In this document: positions 1 to 7,577 of the stretch, piece after piece | Layout of the letters: each line of letters begins with the position of its first letter | Position numbering within the stretch: the stretch's first letter is position 1 | Assembly: GCA_018242525.1 (NCBI GenBank) | Contig: JAFEBS010000070.1 | Span: 1 to 37,328, forward strand | Direction: 5' to 3' | From: Planctomycetota bacterium | GTDB lineage: Bacteria; Planctomycetota; Planctomycetia; Planctomycetales; Planctomycetaceae | DNA: 37,328 bases | Made by a program: the position numbers and the translations under genes | The notes under the pieces: model-generated | The model's input: the letters and a program-made list of their open reading frames with translations, nothing else | The model's database searches: none | Told to the model about the DNA's origin: nothing

Positions 1-50
1 ACATGTCGACTCTACAACGGATATGACTACTGCGTCTTAACCGTTTTCAT

Positions 51-76
51 CGTTTCCAAGCGGGAGCTTGGGAACG
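51..76. repeat. Short palindromic repeat (REP-like hairpin)
   Basis: The arms CGTTTCCAAG (51-60) and CTTGGGAACG (67-76) are inverted repeats with one non-matching pair and a six-base loop. The motif resembles short 'TTCCCAAGC...GCTTGGGAA' palindromes that I recall as dispersed intergenic repeats in several bacterial groups. It lies in the noncoding stretch downstream of the minus-strand peptidase gene, so it could also help transcription end. Membership of a repeat family is inference; the hairpin itself is visible. Confidence 0.5.
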
Positions 77-90
77 AGAGAAACAATGTT

Positions 91-132
91 GGGTCTGACC
101 CGGGTCTGACCCCTTTTTCCAGGGGCTGCTAG
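91..132. repeat. Half copy of the GGGTCTGACCC repeat family
   Basis: GGGTCTGACCC occurs twice in tandem (91-101 and 102-112). It is followed by CCTTTTTCC, AGGGGCTG and CTAG. This matches the right-hand end of the element at 20119-20215 and the inverted left end of the element at 37221-37325, but the central core is absent. It sits directly at the 3' end of the peptidase gene, whose stop codon is complementary to 133-135. It is probably a partial or solo end of the same dispersed repeat. Confidence 0.5.
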
Positions 133-1311
133 CTACCGGTTCATGATCGCCACAACGCGGGTCTGCAATTCGCCCGCGGTGACGTGGACCTGCGATTGTC
201 GATCGACGAACACATCGACTTCGCTCCGAACACCGAACTCGGGCAGGTAGATCCCTGGCTCAATCGAGAAGCAGCAGCCGGGAAGGACCCGACGAGTTTC
301 GTGCGTTTCCAGGTTGTCCATGTTGGCTCCGTTGCCGTGGACTTCCTGGCCGATGCTGTGTCCGGTGCGATGCACAAAGTACTGGCCGTACCCCGCCTGC
401 TCGATGACGGCACGGCAGGCGTCGTCGACTTCGTAACCCTGCAGCGACTGGCCCGCGGCGAATCGGTCCCGGACCAGTTTGATCGCGGCGTCGCGGGCGG
501 CGGCGACAATCTGGAAGATCGATTCATACTTGTCGGGAACACTCTCGCCTACAAACCCGACTCGCGTCATGTCGCTGTAAACCGCCCGGGGCTTGTCGAG
601 CTTGGCCCACAGGTCGACCAGTACAAAGTCCCCCGCTCGAATCGGTGCAGACCCCGTTTCATAGTGAGGATCGCCGCTGTGCGCGTTCACTCCGACAATC
701 GGCGGGTGATAGGTAGTCAGTCCGTTTTTGGCGAAGTGGTCCATGATCAGATCGCTGACCGCAATCTCGGTCGTCTCGCCGTGCTGGCGAATCTGGTCGG
801 CGATGAATTTCCAGACCACTCCATAAGCCGAATCGGTGTGAACCCCGGCCGCCTGATGCATGGCCCACTGGTCATCGTCCCACACGGCTTCGAAGAGTTG
901 CACGAGGTCCCCCGACGGCGTGAGCGTCGCGCCGTTCGACCGGACCAGTTCTACCGTCCCGGCATCGACGCGTGAAATGTACGGATTGCCGTTGCGGGGC
1001 GAATACTCCATCGCCAGGTTCTTTCGCCCGCGGGTCAACGTGGCGACACCCGCTTCAAATTCCTGCCATTTCAGATAGACGATCTTGTCGCCTGGCAGGT
1101 GGTCGAGCGCTCCGGATTCGATCCGATGCACCAGCTTTTGAGGACTGCCCGTGGCCGGGATGAAGTACATCCAGCGCCGCGAACCCATCGTTCCATCGGC
1201 AAACTGCAGGATTCGCCGGGCCAGAATGTTACTGCCGCGAAAATCGTACAACAGCCAGCCGTCCAGCCCCTGGGCGCGGATGGCCGCTTGAATGGCGTCG
1301 AGATCAAACAT
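133..1311 (-). CDS. M24 family Xaa-Pro aminopeptidase-like metallopeptidase
   Basis: The 392-residue protein has the two-domain layout of aminopeptidase P/prolidase enzymes, which remove an N-terminal residue ahead of proline or cleave X-Pro dipeptides. Residues 1 to about 140 form the creatinase-like N-terminal domain. Residues from about 150 to the end form the pita-bread catalytic domain. The five expected metal ligands are visible: D233 (VLVDLWAK), D247 (YSDMTR), H318 (HRTGHSIG), E351 (SIEPGIY) and E364 (VRSEVDV). No signal peptide is seen, so it should be cytoplasmic. The ATG start has only a weak GGGAT upstream. It lies 108 bp downstream of the kinase gene on the same strand and could be co-transcribed. 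Substrate preference among M24 members cannot be read from sequence. Confidence 0.9.
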   Translation of the reverse strand: MFDLDAIQAAIRAQGLDGWLLYDFRGSNILARRILQFADGTMGSRRWMYFIPATGSPQKLVHRIESGALDHLPGDKIVYLKWQEFEAGVATLTRGRKNLAMEYSPRNGNPYISRVDAGTVELVRSNGATLTPSGDLVQLFEAVWDDDQWAMHQAAGVHTDSAYGVVWKFIADQIRQHGETTEIAVSDLIMDHFAKNGLTTYHPPIVGVNAHSGDPHYETGSAPIRAGDFVLVDLWAKLDKPRAVYSDMTRVGFVGESVPDKYESIFQIVAAARDAAIKLVRDRFAAGQSLQGYEVDDACRAVIEQAGYGQYFVHRTGHSIGQEVHGNGANMDNLETHETRRVLPGCCFSIEPGIYLPEFGVRSEVDVFVDRQSQVHVTAGELQTRVVAIMNR

Positions 1312-1349
1312 GGTGAATTATCCCGTAAGAGGGTGATCGCTGGATTGAC

Positions 1350-1419
1350 ATCGGGGTGGGCTTTGCACACGGAAGGTAATCCCGTCGGCGGTTCAGATTC
1401 AACGTCGCTGCACCCCGAT
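1350..1419. other. Long-range inverted repeat between kinase and peptidase genes
   Basis: ATCGGGGTG (1350-1358) and CACCCCGAT (1411-1419) are a perfect 9-bp inverted repeat separated by 52 bases, filling most of the 108-bp gap between two minus-strand genes. No T-run follows on the minus strand, so an intrinsic terminator is unlikely. It could be an mRNA stem between cistrons, or chance. Confidence 0.25.
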
Positions 1420-3783
1420 TTACCGTTCTGACAGCAAATCTTCGGTGCGGCGTTTCACGACGACCGATGGCAATGTTTGGGGATCGATCCCGGGATGGCC
1501 GTCAGCACTGGAGCGGGGCGCGTCCTGTTTTTCCAACCACGAGTTCGCGGTGGGGCCGCTGGTTGGTCCCTGGAATTTCAGGTTGCTGAAGGCGATCCCT
1601 TCAAACTGATCGAGTGCCTCGGGAACCGTGACGGATGACCGTCGGGCAGGGTCCACGATGACAACCGGGGCGACATTCGGTGCCATGACAGAGCCACTTC
1701 CAGTCAGATGGACCACGTGGGCGGCATCGGTTCGCGGCCTGGCGGTTTGCAGTTCAATCAGCCCGTCGCCCTTGCGTGCAATCGAAAATACGCAGTCTCG
1801 CCCGGCCAGCTCAATCATCGGTGAATCCGCCTGCTCGGCGTACGCGCCGGCCAGTCGCAGCAAAGGACCGGTTTCGCGCAATGTCAGGTTGCTCAACTGA
1901 AACGAAACGGGATGGACGGTCGCCTTGTTAAAGACAGCGAAGAATGCTCCGCTGCCAGTCTTCAGACAGTTGGTGACATTCACCTGATATGGCAAATCGG
2001 TGGACCAGATCGCCACAGACTCGGTTCGAAAGACTGTGTTTCGGAGCTCGATGCGGCATTGATCCGAAAGAGTATCGCTCGGAGACCAAGCGAGCGACGT
2101 GGCGCGGCGACCGGGGCTGTGCGGTGGCGACGGCGGTGCGTCGGCCGTGTCCTGCGCCGCCAGGGTCGGCACGAATGAGCAGCCGTCAATTTCCAGTTGA
2201 TTCGACTTGATCAGCACCAGTGCCTCGGGATTGGGCCCGTTCGACGAGTCACTGGCGAACGCGATGTTTTCCAGCCGGACCAGTTTTCCCGCCAGCCGCA
2301 ACGAGTCCCGACCAATCTGGATGATGGGGGTGATTCCCCTGGCTCCGCGAATCGTCAAGTTTCCTTGATCGGGAATGTCTCTGACGTCGTACGGCCCCTC
2401 GTCGGTCAGCACGATTTCTCCGGAGGACACGGCGGGAAGTGGCAACAATCCGTTGGCCGTCCGGACAGGCCTTGTGGGCGCCTCCTGGGCGACCGCCATC
2501 GTGGGGGAATTTGTCGGGTTGGTATCGGACACACGCGACTGGATGGCGTCGCGCACCCGATGAGACATCGCCAGCAATTCATTCTGGAGCCCCTTGTCAG
2601 CCAGCGTGAACGCGATCCCGGCCGCGACAAACAGTGATACCGCAATCCACGGCCAGCGGCTGTCCGTGACCGGTTCGCCCGGATGGACAAAATGCGGGAC
2701 CGCACCATCGAAGTGCCGGCGGTACCGCTTCAACCGCGAGCGTGATTGCGAGCGGGGCCGTCCCCAGCGCTGCAGCAGTTCGTCGAGTGAACGGGGGCGC
2801 TCATTCACGTCCGGCGAAGTCATGGCGAAGAGCGTTTCGGCGAACGCCGCCGGGGTGTCGGGGGCCAAGGTCCGGCAATCCGGGATACGCTGCGTCTGAT
2901 GGGCGGCCAGTTTCATCAGCGAATCCGCCATCGAATAGGGAGGCCGACCGGTCAGCAGTTGCCACAGCAGGCAACCCAGGGCATAGATCTCGGAACTGGC
3001 ATTGGGCGTGATTCCCGTGCCAATCAGTTCGGGTGCGATACTGTCGTAGGCCTCCAGGGCCAGAGTCTCGTGAATCGTCAGTTCGGGACAGACCGCCGGT
3101 CGAATACCTCCGTCCACCAGGACCGAAGACCCGGCATTGGTCAGACGCACATTGGACAGTCGGATATCGCCGTGGACCAGGCCCCGACCATGCAGTGCCG
3201 CCAGTCCGGAACCGAGTTGACGGGCGATCTCGATCACCACGTCGGCGGGAAGTCGGCCACGTCGGACCAGCAGTTCGCCGAGCGTCAGGCCGGCAACCAA
3301 CCGGCTGACAGTCACCAATTGCGGTTCGGTCCCAGGAACGAGCGTGTGAGGAACAACCAGATGTGGATGAGACCATCCCTGAGACCGTTCGAGAAACTGC
3401 ATCAATCGACCACGGCATTCCGGAATCGATTCGACGGGGATCTGCAACTGCTTCAGGATCACCCGATCCTGCCAGCCGGGGGCTTTCGCCAGGTAAGTCG
3501 TCCCATGGGGTCCGTGTCCGAGTTCATCCAGCACGACATACCGGTCAATCACCAATTGATTGTCATTCCCGGCTTCCAGAGCCCGTGCCTGAAACGGAGA
3601 CAGCTTCCGGAGTTGGACGAGGGCATCGATCCAGACGGAATCGAACGTTGGCAGGTCGCGGGCTAATCGGCGCACGCGAGCCCGGGCCTTCCGAAAATCG
3701 GCAGGACGGCAGAGTTGCAGTTGAGTCAGCCGACGGACCAGTTCGTCCGGTGATTCGGCTGGCGACGGACCAAGATCAAGCAC
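1420..3783 (-). CDS. Membrane-anchored serine/threonine protein kinase with beta-helix-like C-terminal domain
   Basis: This 787-residue protein carries a Hanks-type kinase domain at about residues 80-340. Visible motifs are a glycine loop (LGHGPHGTTYLAK, 88-100), VILK with the ATP-binding lysine K111, HGDIRLSN (204-211) with catalytic D206 and N211, VDGG with metal-binding D224, and a PEL (APE-like) motif near 251. The usual HRD and DFG are therefore HGD and DGG, but the essential residues are kept. One transmembrane helix follows at about 377-395. The remaining 390 residues should lie outside the cytoplasm and have the isoleucine/asparagine-rich rhythm of a right-handed parallel beta-helix. 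The start is GTG, with AAGGA about nine bases upstream. The 5' end faces the helicase gene across a 185-bp divergent gap. The signal sensed and the targets are unknown. Confidence 0.85.
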   Translation of the reverse strand: MLDLGPSPAESPDELVRRLTQLQLCRPADFRKARARVRRLARDLPTFDSVWIDALVQLRKLSPFQARALEAGNDNQLVIDRYVVLDELGHGPHGTTYLAKAPGWQDRVILKQLQIPVESIPECRGRLMQFLERSQGWSHPHLVVPHTLVPGTEPQLVTVSRLVAGLTLGELLVRRGRLPADVVIEIARQLGSGLAALHGRGLVHGDIRLSNVRLTNAGSSVLVDGGIRPAVCPELTIHETLALEAYDSIAPELIGTGITPNASSEIYALGCLLWQLLTGRPPYSMADSLMKLAAHQTQRIPDCRTLAPDTPAAFAETLFAMTSPDVNERPRSLDELLQRWGRPRSQSRSRLKRYRRHFDGAVPHFVHPGEPVTDSRWPWIAVSLFVAAGIAFTLADKGLQNELLAMSHRVRDAIQSRVSDTNPTNSPTMAVAQEAPTRPVRTANGLLPLPAVSSGEIVLTDEGPYDVRDIPDQGNLTIRGARGITPIIQIGRDSLRLAGKLVRLENIAFASDSSNGPNPEALVLIKSNQLEIDGCSFVPTLAAQDTADAPPSPPHSPGRRATSLAWSPSDTLSDQCRIELRNTVFRTESVAIWSTDLPYQVNVTNCLKTGSGAFFAVFNKATVHPVSFQLSNLTLRETGPLLRLAGAYAEQADSPMIELAGRDCVFSIARKGDGLIELQTARPRTDAAHVVHLTGSGSVMAPNVAPVVIVDPARRSSVTVPEALDQFEGIAFSNLKFQGPTSGPTANSWLEKQDAPRSSADGHPGIDPQTLPSVVVKRRTEDLLSER

Positions 3784-3846
3784 GAGGCCGAAATCCTTTC
3801 CCTAACGGCGGCCCAAGGTTATGGCCACCACCTCTGAATCAAACGA

Positions 3847-3876
3847 CTTGTCGCAGAAATTGCCGATTGCGACAAG
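3847..3876. promoter_or_regulatory. Perfect dyad in a divergent intergenic region (candidate operator)
   Basis: CTTGTCGCA (3847-3855) and TGCGACAAG (3868-3876) are a perfect 9-bp inverted repeat with a 12-base spacer. The dyad lies in the 185-bp gap between the divergent kinase (minus) and helicase-nuclease (plus) genes, where a dimeric regulator could control both. No T-run follows on either strand, so it does not look like an intrinsic terminator. I do not recognise it as a known operator. Confidence 0.4.
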
Positions 3877-3968
3877 AGGGGTCGCTGTCGACGACGATTC
3901 CGACCTGATATTCTTCGCCGCTGTCCCAAAACAAGCCTTTCAGCAGCAGGACCGCGGAACCGACGAAA

Positions 3969-6900
3969 ATGGATTCTCGACCGAAGTACACCGATCAGCA
4001 GTCTGCGGCCATTACGACCCGCGGTGTCTCGATCGCGCTTTCGGCCGGAGCGGGGTGCGGGAAGACGTTCGTTCTGACGCAACGATTCCTCAGCGGACTG
4101 GAACCTGGCAACGTTTCCACCACCATCCGTTCCATGGTGGCCATCACGTTTACGGATCGGGCCGCGCGGGAAATGCGCGACCGAATTCGCTCCGCCTGCC
4201 ATCAACGCCTGGAACACTGCGAAGGCGAGGCGGTCGAACACTGGTTGCAGATTTTACGCGGACTGGACTCTGCCCGAATCAGCACGATTCACTCGTTTTG
4301 TACCAGTCTGTTGCGGTCTCAGGCGGTGGATGCGGGTTTGGACCCGCGGTTTTCGGTCCTGCAACCCTCGCTGGCGGACACACTGTTGCGGAACACCGCC
4401 AAGGAAACTCTGCACGGACTTTTGGAGCAGAGCAACGAGGATGCCGCCGAGTTCGTATTGAAGTTCGGCCTGGAACGGGCTCGCGAACTGATTAGGGCCC
4501 TGGTCGCACAGCGATTTCAGATTTCGTTCGCCAGTTTCCAGGATCAGACGGCCGAATCCCTGGCTGCAGGCTGGCGATCGCGCTGGGAAACCGAGTTTGT
4601 CCCAAAGCTGGTCGCGGAATTCCGTGCCTCCGGTCCCACGGAACATTTATTCGAGCTGTTACGAGACAACCAGCCCACTCATCCGACGATGATGGAACGC
4701 CGCCTGGTCTTGCTGGAGTGGCTGGAACCGAGTCGTCCCTGGACGAACCCTGTTGCGGTGCTGCAGGCGATCACCGAAAACGCGCGCGTCCAGGGAGGCG
4801 GACGTGCAGACACGTGGCCGACTCCCGAGGTTTACGAGGATGTCAAGACGACTTTGGGAGTTGTTCGCGACGAAGCCAGGGACTTGGCGGCGGACTTGAG
4901 TATCAGCAACGATGACCTGCTGCTGGCGGCCGAGTTCTCGGCCCGCGCGCTGCGTCTGGCACACCAGACAGCAGACGCCTATGAACAGGCCAAGCAGGCC
5001 CAGGGACTGCTGGACTTTGACGATCTGCTGCTGCGGGCCCGGGACTTGTTGCGGGATCGCCCGGACGTTCGGGAACGTGTCGCGGGCGGCATTCGACTCT
5101 TGATGGTCGACGAGTTTCAGGACACGGACCCGGTCCAGGCCGACGTGGTTCGGATGCTGTGCGGCGAAGCCCTGACGGCCGGGCGATTGTTCCTGGTGGG
5201 TGATGCCAAGCAGTCGATCTACCGGTTCCGTCGCGCGGATCCGGGCGTGTTCGACCGCCTGCGTCATGAGATTCCTCCCACCGGGCGATTGCCGCTCAGC
5301 GTCAACTTCCGCAGCCAGCCCGCCGTGCTGAACTTTGTCAATCATCTGTTTGCCGCCGGGATGGGAGATCACTACGAAGCGCTGACTCCGTTCGAGTCTG
5401 TTCAACGTTCCCCCACGCCCGCCATCGAGTTTCTGTTTGCGTTGTACGATTCCGAGGAGACGGTCGACAAGTCCCGGACGGACGCTCTGGATGATGATCT
5501 GGCAGGTCCCGGAAAAGCCAGTGCCTCGGATCTGCGGACACGGGAAGCGGATTGGATTGCCCGTCGCTGTGCAGAACTGCTGGCCGACCCGACCCCGCGG
5601 ATCCGGGACAAGGACGAACAGGGGAATCCCGTCCTGCGGTGCGTGAAACCAGGCGACATCGTCATCCTGTTTCGCGCCCTCTCCAATGTCCACGAATACG
5701 AAACCGCGTTGCGTCGGTACGGGCTGGACTATTACCTGGTCGGCGGCAAGGCGTTCTTCGCACAGCAGGAAATCTTCGACCTGCTGAACCTGTGTCGCTA
5801 CCTGGATGACCCGGACGATCTGATCGGACTGGTGGGGGTCTTGCGATCGCCGTTCTTCAACCTGAGTGACGATTCCATTCAGTCGCTGGTCCTGGCGGCA
5901 CCGGAACGGGATCGTGGTAATGCGTTTGATCGACCGACTCTTCACGACGGCCTGCAGGGCGAACCCCCGGGATTTCTCTCGGAAGAACAGCGTTGGCGAA
6001 TTTCGTTTGCACGAGATGTTCTGACGGATCTGCGGGCTCAAAAGGACCGACTGCCGCTCTCAAAGCTGCTGGCCCTGGCGATCGAGCGAACCGGCTACGA
6101 TGCCGCTGTTCTGACAGAACATCTGGGTTCCCGCAAGGTTGCCAACCTGCGCAAGTTGATGGACATGGCGCAGGAGTTTGATCGGGCGGAACTGTTCACA
6201 CTGAAGGATTTCGTCGAGCGGTTGCAGACATCCGTCATGGAAGAGACCGACGAAGAATTCGCGACGACCCTGCCGGAAACGGGTCAAGTCGTCCGCCTGA
6301 TGTCGATCCACCAGTCCAAGGGGCTGGAATTCCCCGTTGTCATTGTGGCGGACATTGATCGCAAGGGACCACCACGTTCCAAGTCGGCCGTGCTTCATCC
6401 GGACTTCGGGGCACTCGTCAAGTTGCCCGACATGTTCGGTCAGTCGTTCGAGAACCTGGGTTTGAAAATGTTCGGTCTGATGGAGCGTGAGGCGGATGCT
6501 GAGGAAACCATCCGGTTGTTCTACGTCGCCTGCACGCGGGCGGCCGATTACCTGATTCTGTCGGCCGGGATCGATTCGATGGTAAAGAAACGCTGCCCCT
6601 GGCTGGCACTCGTCGAATCGCGATTTGATCTGACGACCGGCCTGCCCCGGATCGATCCGTTGCTGGGATCATCCGAGGGAAGTACCGCCGGGCGGGAGTT
6701 GATCCCGGACATCCGCGTTCACCTGAATCCGCCGCACGTTGCCAGGGTCACTCATTCGACGGAAAAGCAGGTTCCCATTGCTCAGTTGGGCGAGTTTCTA
6801 CGATCGGACGAAAGGGCTGAGATCCCGGAGTTGGCTCTGCGGATCACCCGCGACACGGACGAATTGCCACCGTTCAGTGTTTCGCGACTCGAAACGATCG

Positions 6901-7547
6901 ACGCCGAGTTGCGCGGCATCGGGCATGTGCGTCACGATCGACAGCGTGAACCGGTCGACACTCCGCTCGATCCGGATCAGGCGACGGCACTCGGATCGCT
7001 GGTCCATAACGTCCTGGAACGCCTCAATTTTTCCCAGGCGTCCCACTGGCCCCAGTTGCTGGATGAAGCCGTCCTGTGTTCGGCGGACGCATTGAATGAC
7101 GACACAATCGCTGTTGCCAGGCAAATGTTATCCCGGTTGAAGACGTCGGCCGTCGTGTCGGACCTGGCGGAAGCTACGAGCGTGCAGCGGGAAGTGGAAT
7201 TCGCGTTGCGCTGGCCGGCAACCGCCCCCGGTGGTCATCCGACACTGATTCGCGGGGTGATCGATCTGCTGTATGAAGACCCCACCGGTGGATGGCATGT
7301 CCTGGATTACAAGACCAACGATTTTTCCAGCCACGCGACCGACGACCAGTTGCTGGCTCCCTACGAACTGCAACTGGGAATCTACGCACACGCGGTGACC
7401 GAGTGGTTCGGGGTGGTGCCGTGTGAACTGTCGCTGATCTCGTTTCGTCCCACAGTTCGCCGGATCAAACTTCCCTGGTCCGAAGAACGCTGGAAACAAC
7501 TTTCCGACAGGATCAACGCCAGCATCGCGGCGTGCCGGGTTCCGTAG
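3969..7547 (+). CDS. UvrD/RecB-family helicase-nuclease, AddA-like
   Basis: The 1192-residue protein has the superfamily 1A helicase motifs plus a C-terminal PD-(D/E)XK nuclease, the plan of AddA (RexA) and RecB subunits that process double-strand breaks for recombination. Visible motifs are a Q-like motif (YTDQQ, 7-11), Walker A SAGAGCGKT (25-33), motif Ia around 58-73, TIHSF (106-110), Walker B LLMVDEFQDTD (377-387), GDAKQSIYRFR (411-421), NFRS (446-449), LEFPVVIVADI, and a motif VI of the type YVACTRA. Nuclease residues are D1099 in GVID, and D1113 and K1115 in LDYKT. Cysteine replaces the more common serine in Walker A. The length fits AddA. No addB-like partner lies in the window. Only weak GGAA precedes the ATG. 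Expression may be linked to the dyad at 3847-3876. Confidence 0.88.
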   Translation: MDSRPKYTDQQSAAITTRGVSIALSAGAGCGKTFVLTQRFLSGLEPGNVSTTIRSMVAITFTDRAAREMRDRIRSACHQRLEHCEGEAVEHWLQILRGLDSARISTIHSFCTSLLRSQAVDAGLDPRFSVLQPSLADTLLRNTAKETLHGLLEQSNEDAAEFVLKFGLERARELIRALVAQRFQISFASFQDQTAESLAAGWRSRWETEFVPKLVAEFRASGPTEHLFELLRDNQPTHPTMMERRLVLLEWLEPSRPWTNPVAVLQAITENARVQGGGRADTWPTPEVYEDVKTTLGVVRDEARDLAADLSISNDDLLLAAEFSARALRLAHQTADAYEQAKQAQGLLDFDDLLLRARDLLRDRPDVRERVAGGIRLLMVDEFQDTDPVQADVVRMLCGEALTAGRLFLVGDAKQSIYRFRRADPGVFDRLRHEIPPTGRLPLSVNFRSQPAVLNFVNHLFAAGMGDHYEALTPFESVQRSPTPAIEFLFALYDSEETVDKSRTDALDDDLAGPGKASASDLRTREADWIARRCAELLADPTPRIRDKDEQGNPVLRCVKPGDIVILFRALSNVHEYETALRRYGLDYYLVGGKAFFAQQEIFDLLNLCRYLDDPDDLIGLVGVLRSPFFNLSDDSIQSLVLAAPERDRGNAFDRPTLHDGLQGEPPGFLSEEQRWRISFARDVLTDLRAQKDRLPLSKLLALAIERTGYDAAVLTEHLGSRKVANLRKLMDMAQEFDRAELFTLKDFVERLQTSVMEETDEEFATTLPETGQVVRLMSIHQSKGLEFPVVIVADIDRKGPPRSKSAVLHPDFGALVKLPDMFGQSFENLGLKMFGLMEREADAEETIRLFYVACTRAADYLILSAGIDSMVKKRCPWLALVESRFDLTTGLPRIDPLLGSSEGSTAGRELIPDIRVHLNPPHVARVTHSTEKQVPIAQLGEFLRSDERAEIPELALRITRDTDELPPFSVSRLETIDAELRGIGHVRHDRQREPVDTPLDPDQATALGSLVHNVLERLNFSQASHWPQLLDEAVLCSADALNDDTIAVARQMLSRLKTSAVVSDLAEATSVQREVEFALRWPATAPGGHPTLIRGVIDLLYEDPTGGWHVLDYKTNDFSSHATDDQLLAPYELQLGIYAHAVTEWFGVVPCELSLISFRPTVRRIKLPWSEERWKQLSDRINASIAACRVP

Positions 7548-7570
7548 CAGACCCCTCTTTCCACGGGCTG
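7548..7570. repeat. Half copy of the TCTGACCC/CCACGGGCTG repeat
   Basis: CAGACCCC, TCTTTCCACGGGCTG follows the helicase stop codon without a gap. It matches the right terminal repeat of the element at 20119-20215 (CTTTTCCACGGGCTG) and the end of the copy at 91-132. It fills the 30-bp gap between two convergent genes. It is probably a solo end or decayed copy; whether it ends transcription cannot be told. Confidence 0.45.
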
Positions 7571-7577
7571 ATTGTCC

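Noticed and set aside
184..975. 263-codon open frame on the plus strand across the M24 peptidase gene
   Set aside because: It lies wholly opposite a gene with intact catalytic motifs, and its product has no domain character; it is a mirror frame of GC-rich coding DNA.
1420..3783. Reading the kinase as an inactive pseudokinase because of HGD and DGG
   Set aside because: The catalytic aspartate, asparagine, metal-binding aspartate and ATP lysine are all kept; HGD is found in other bacterial kinases.
4659..6041. 460-codon minus-strand open frame inside the helicase gene
   Set aside because: The plus strand carries all helicase motifs in this stretch; the antisense product is Gln/Arg/Val-rich without recognisable folds.
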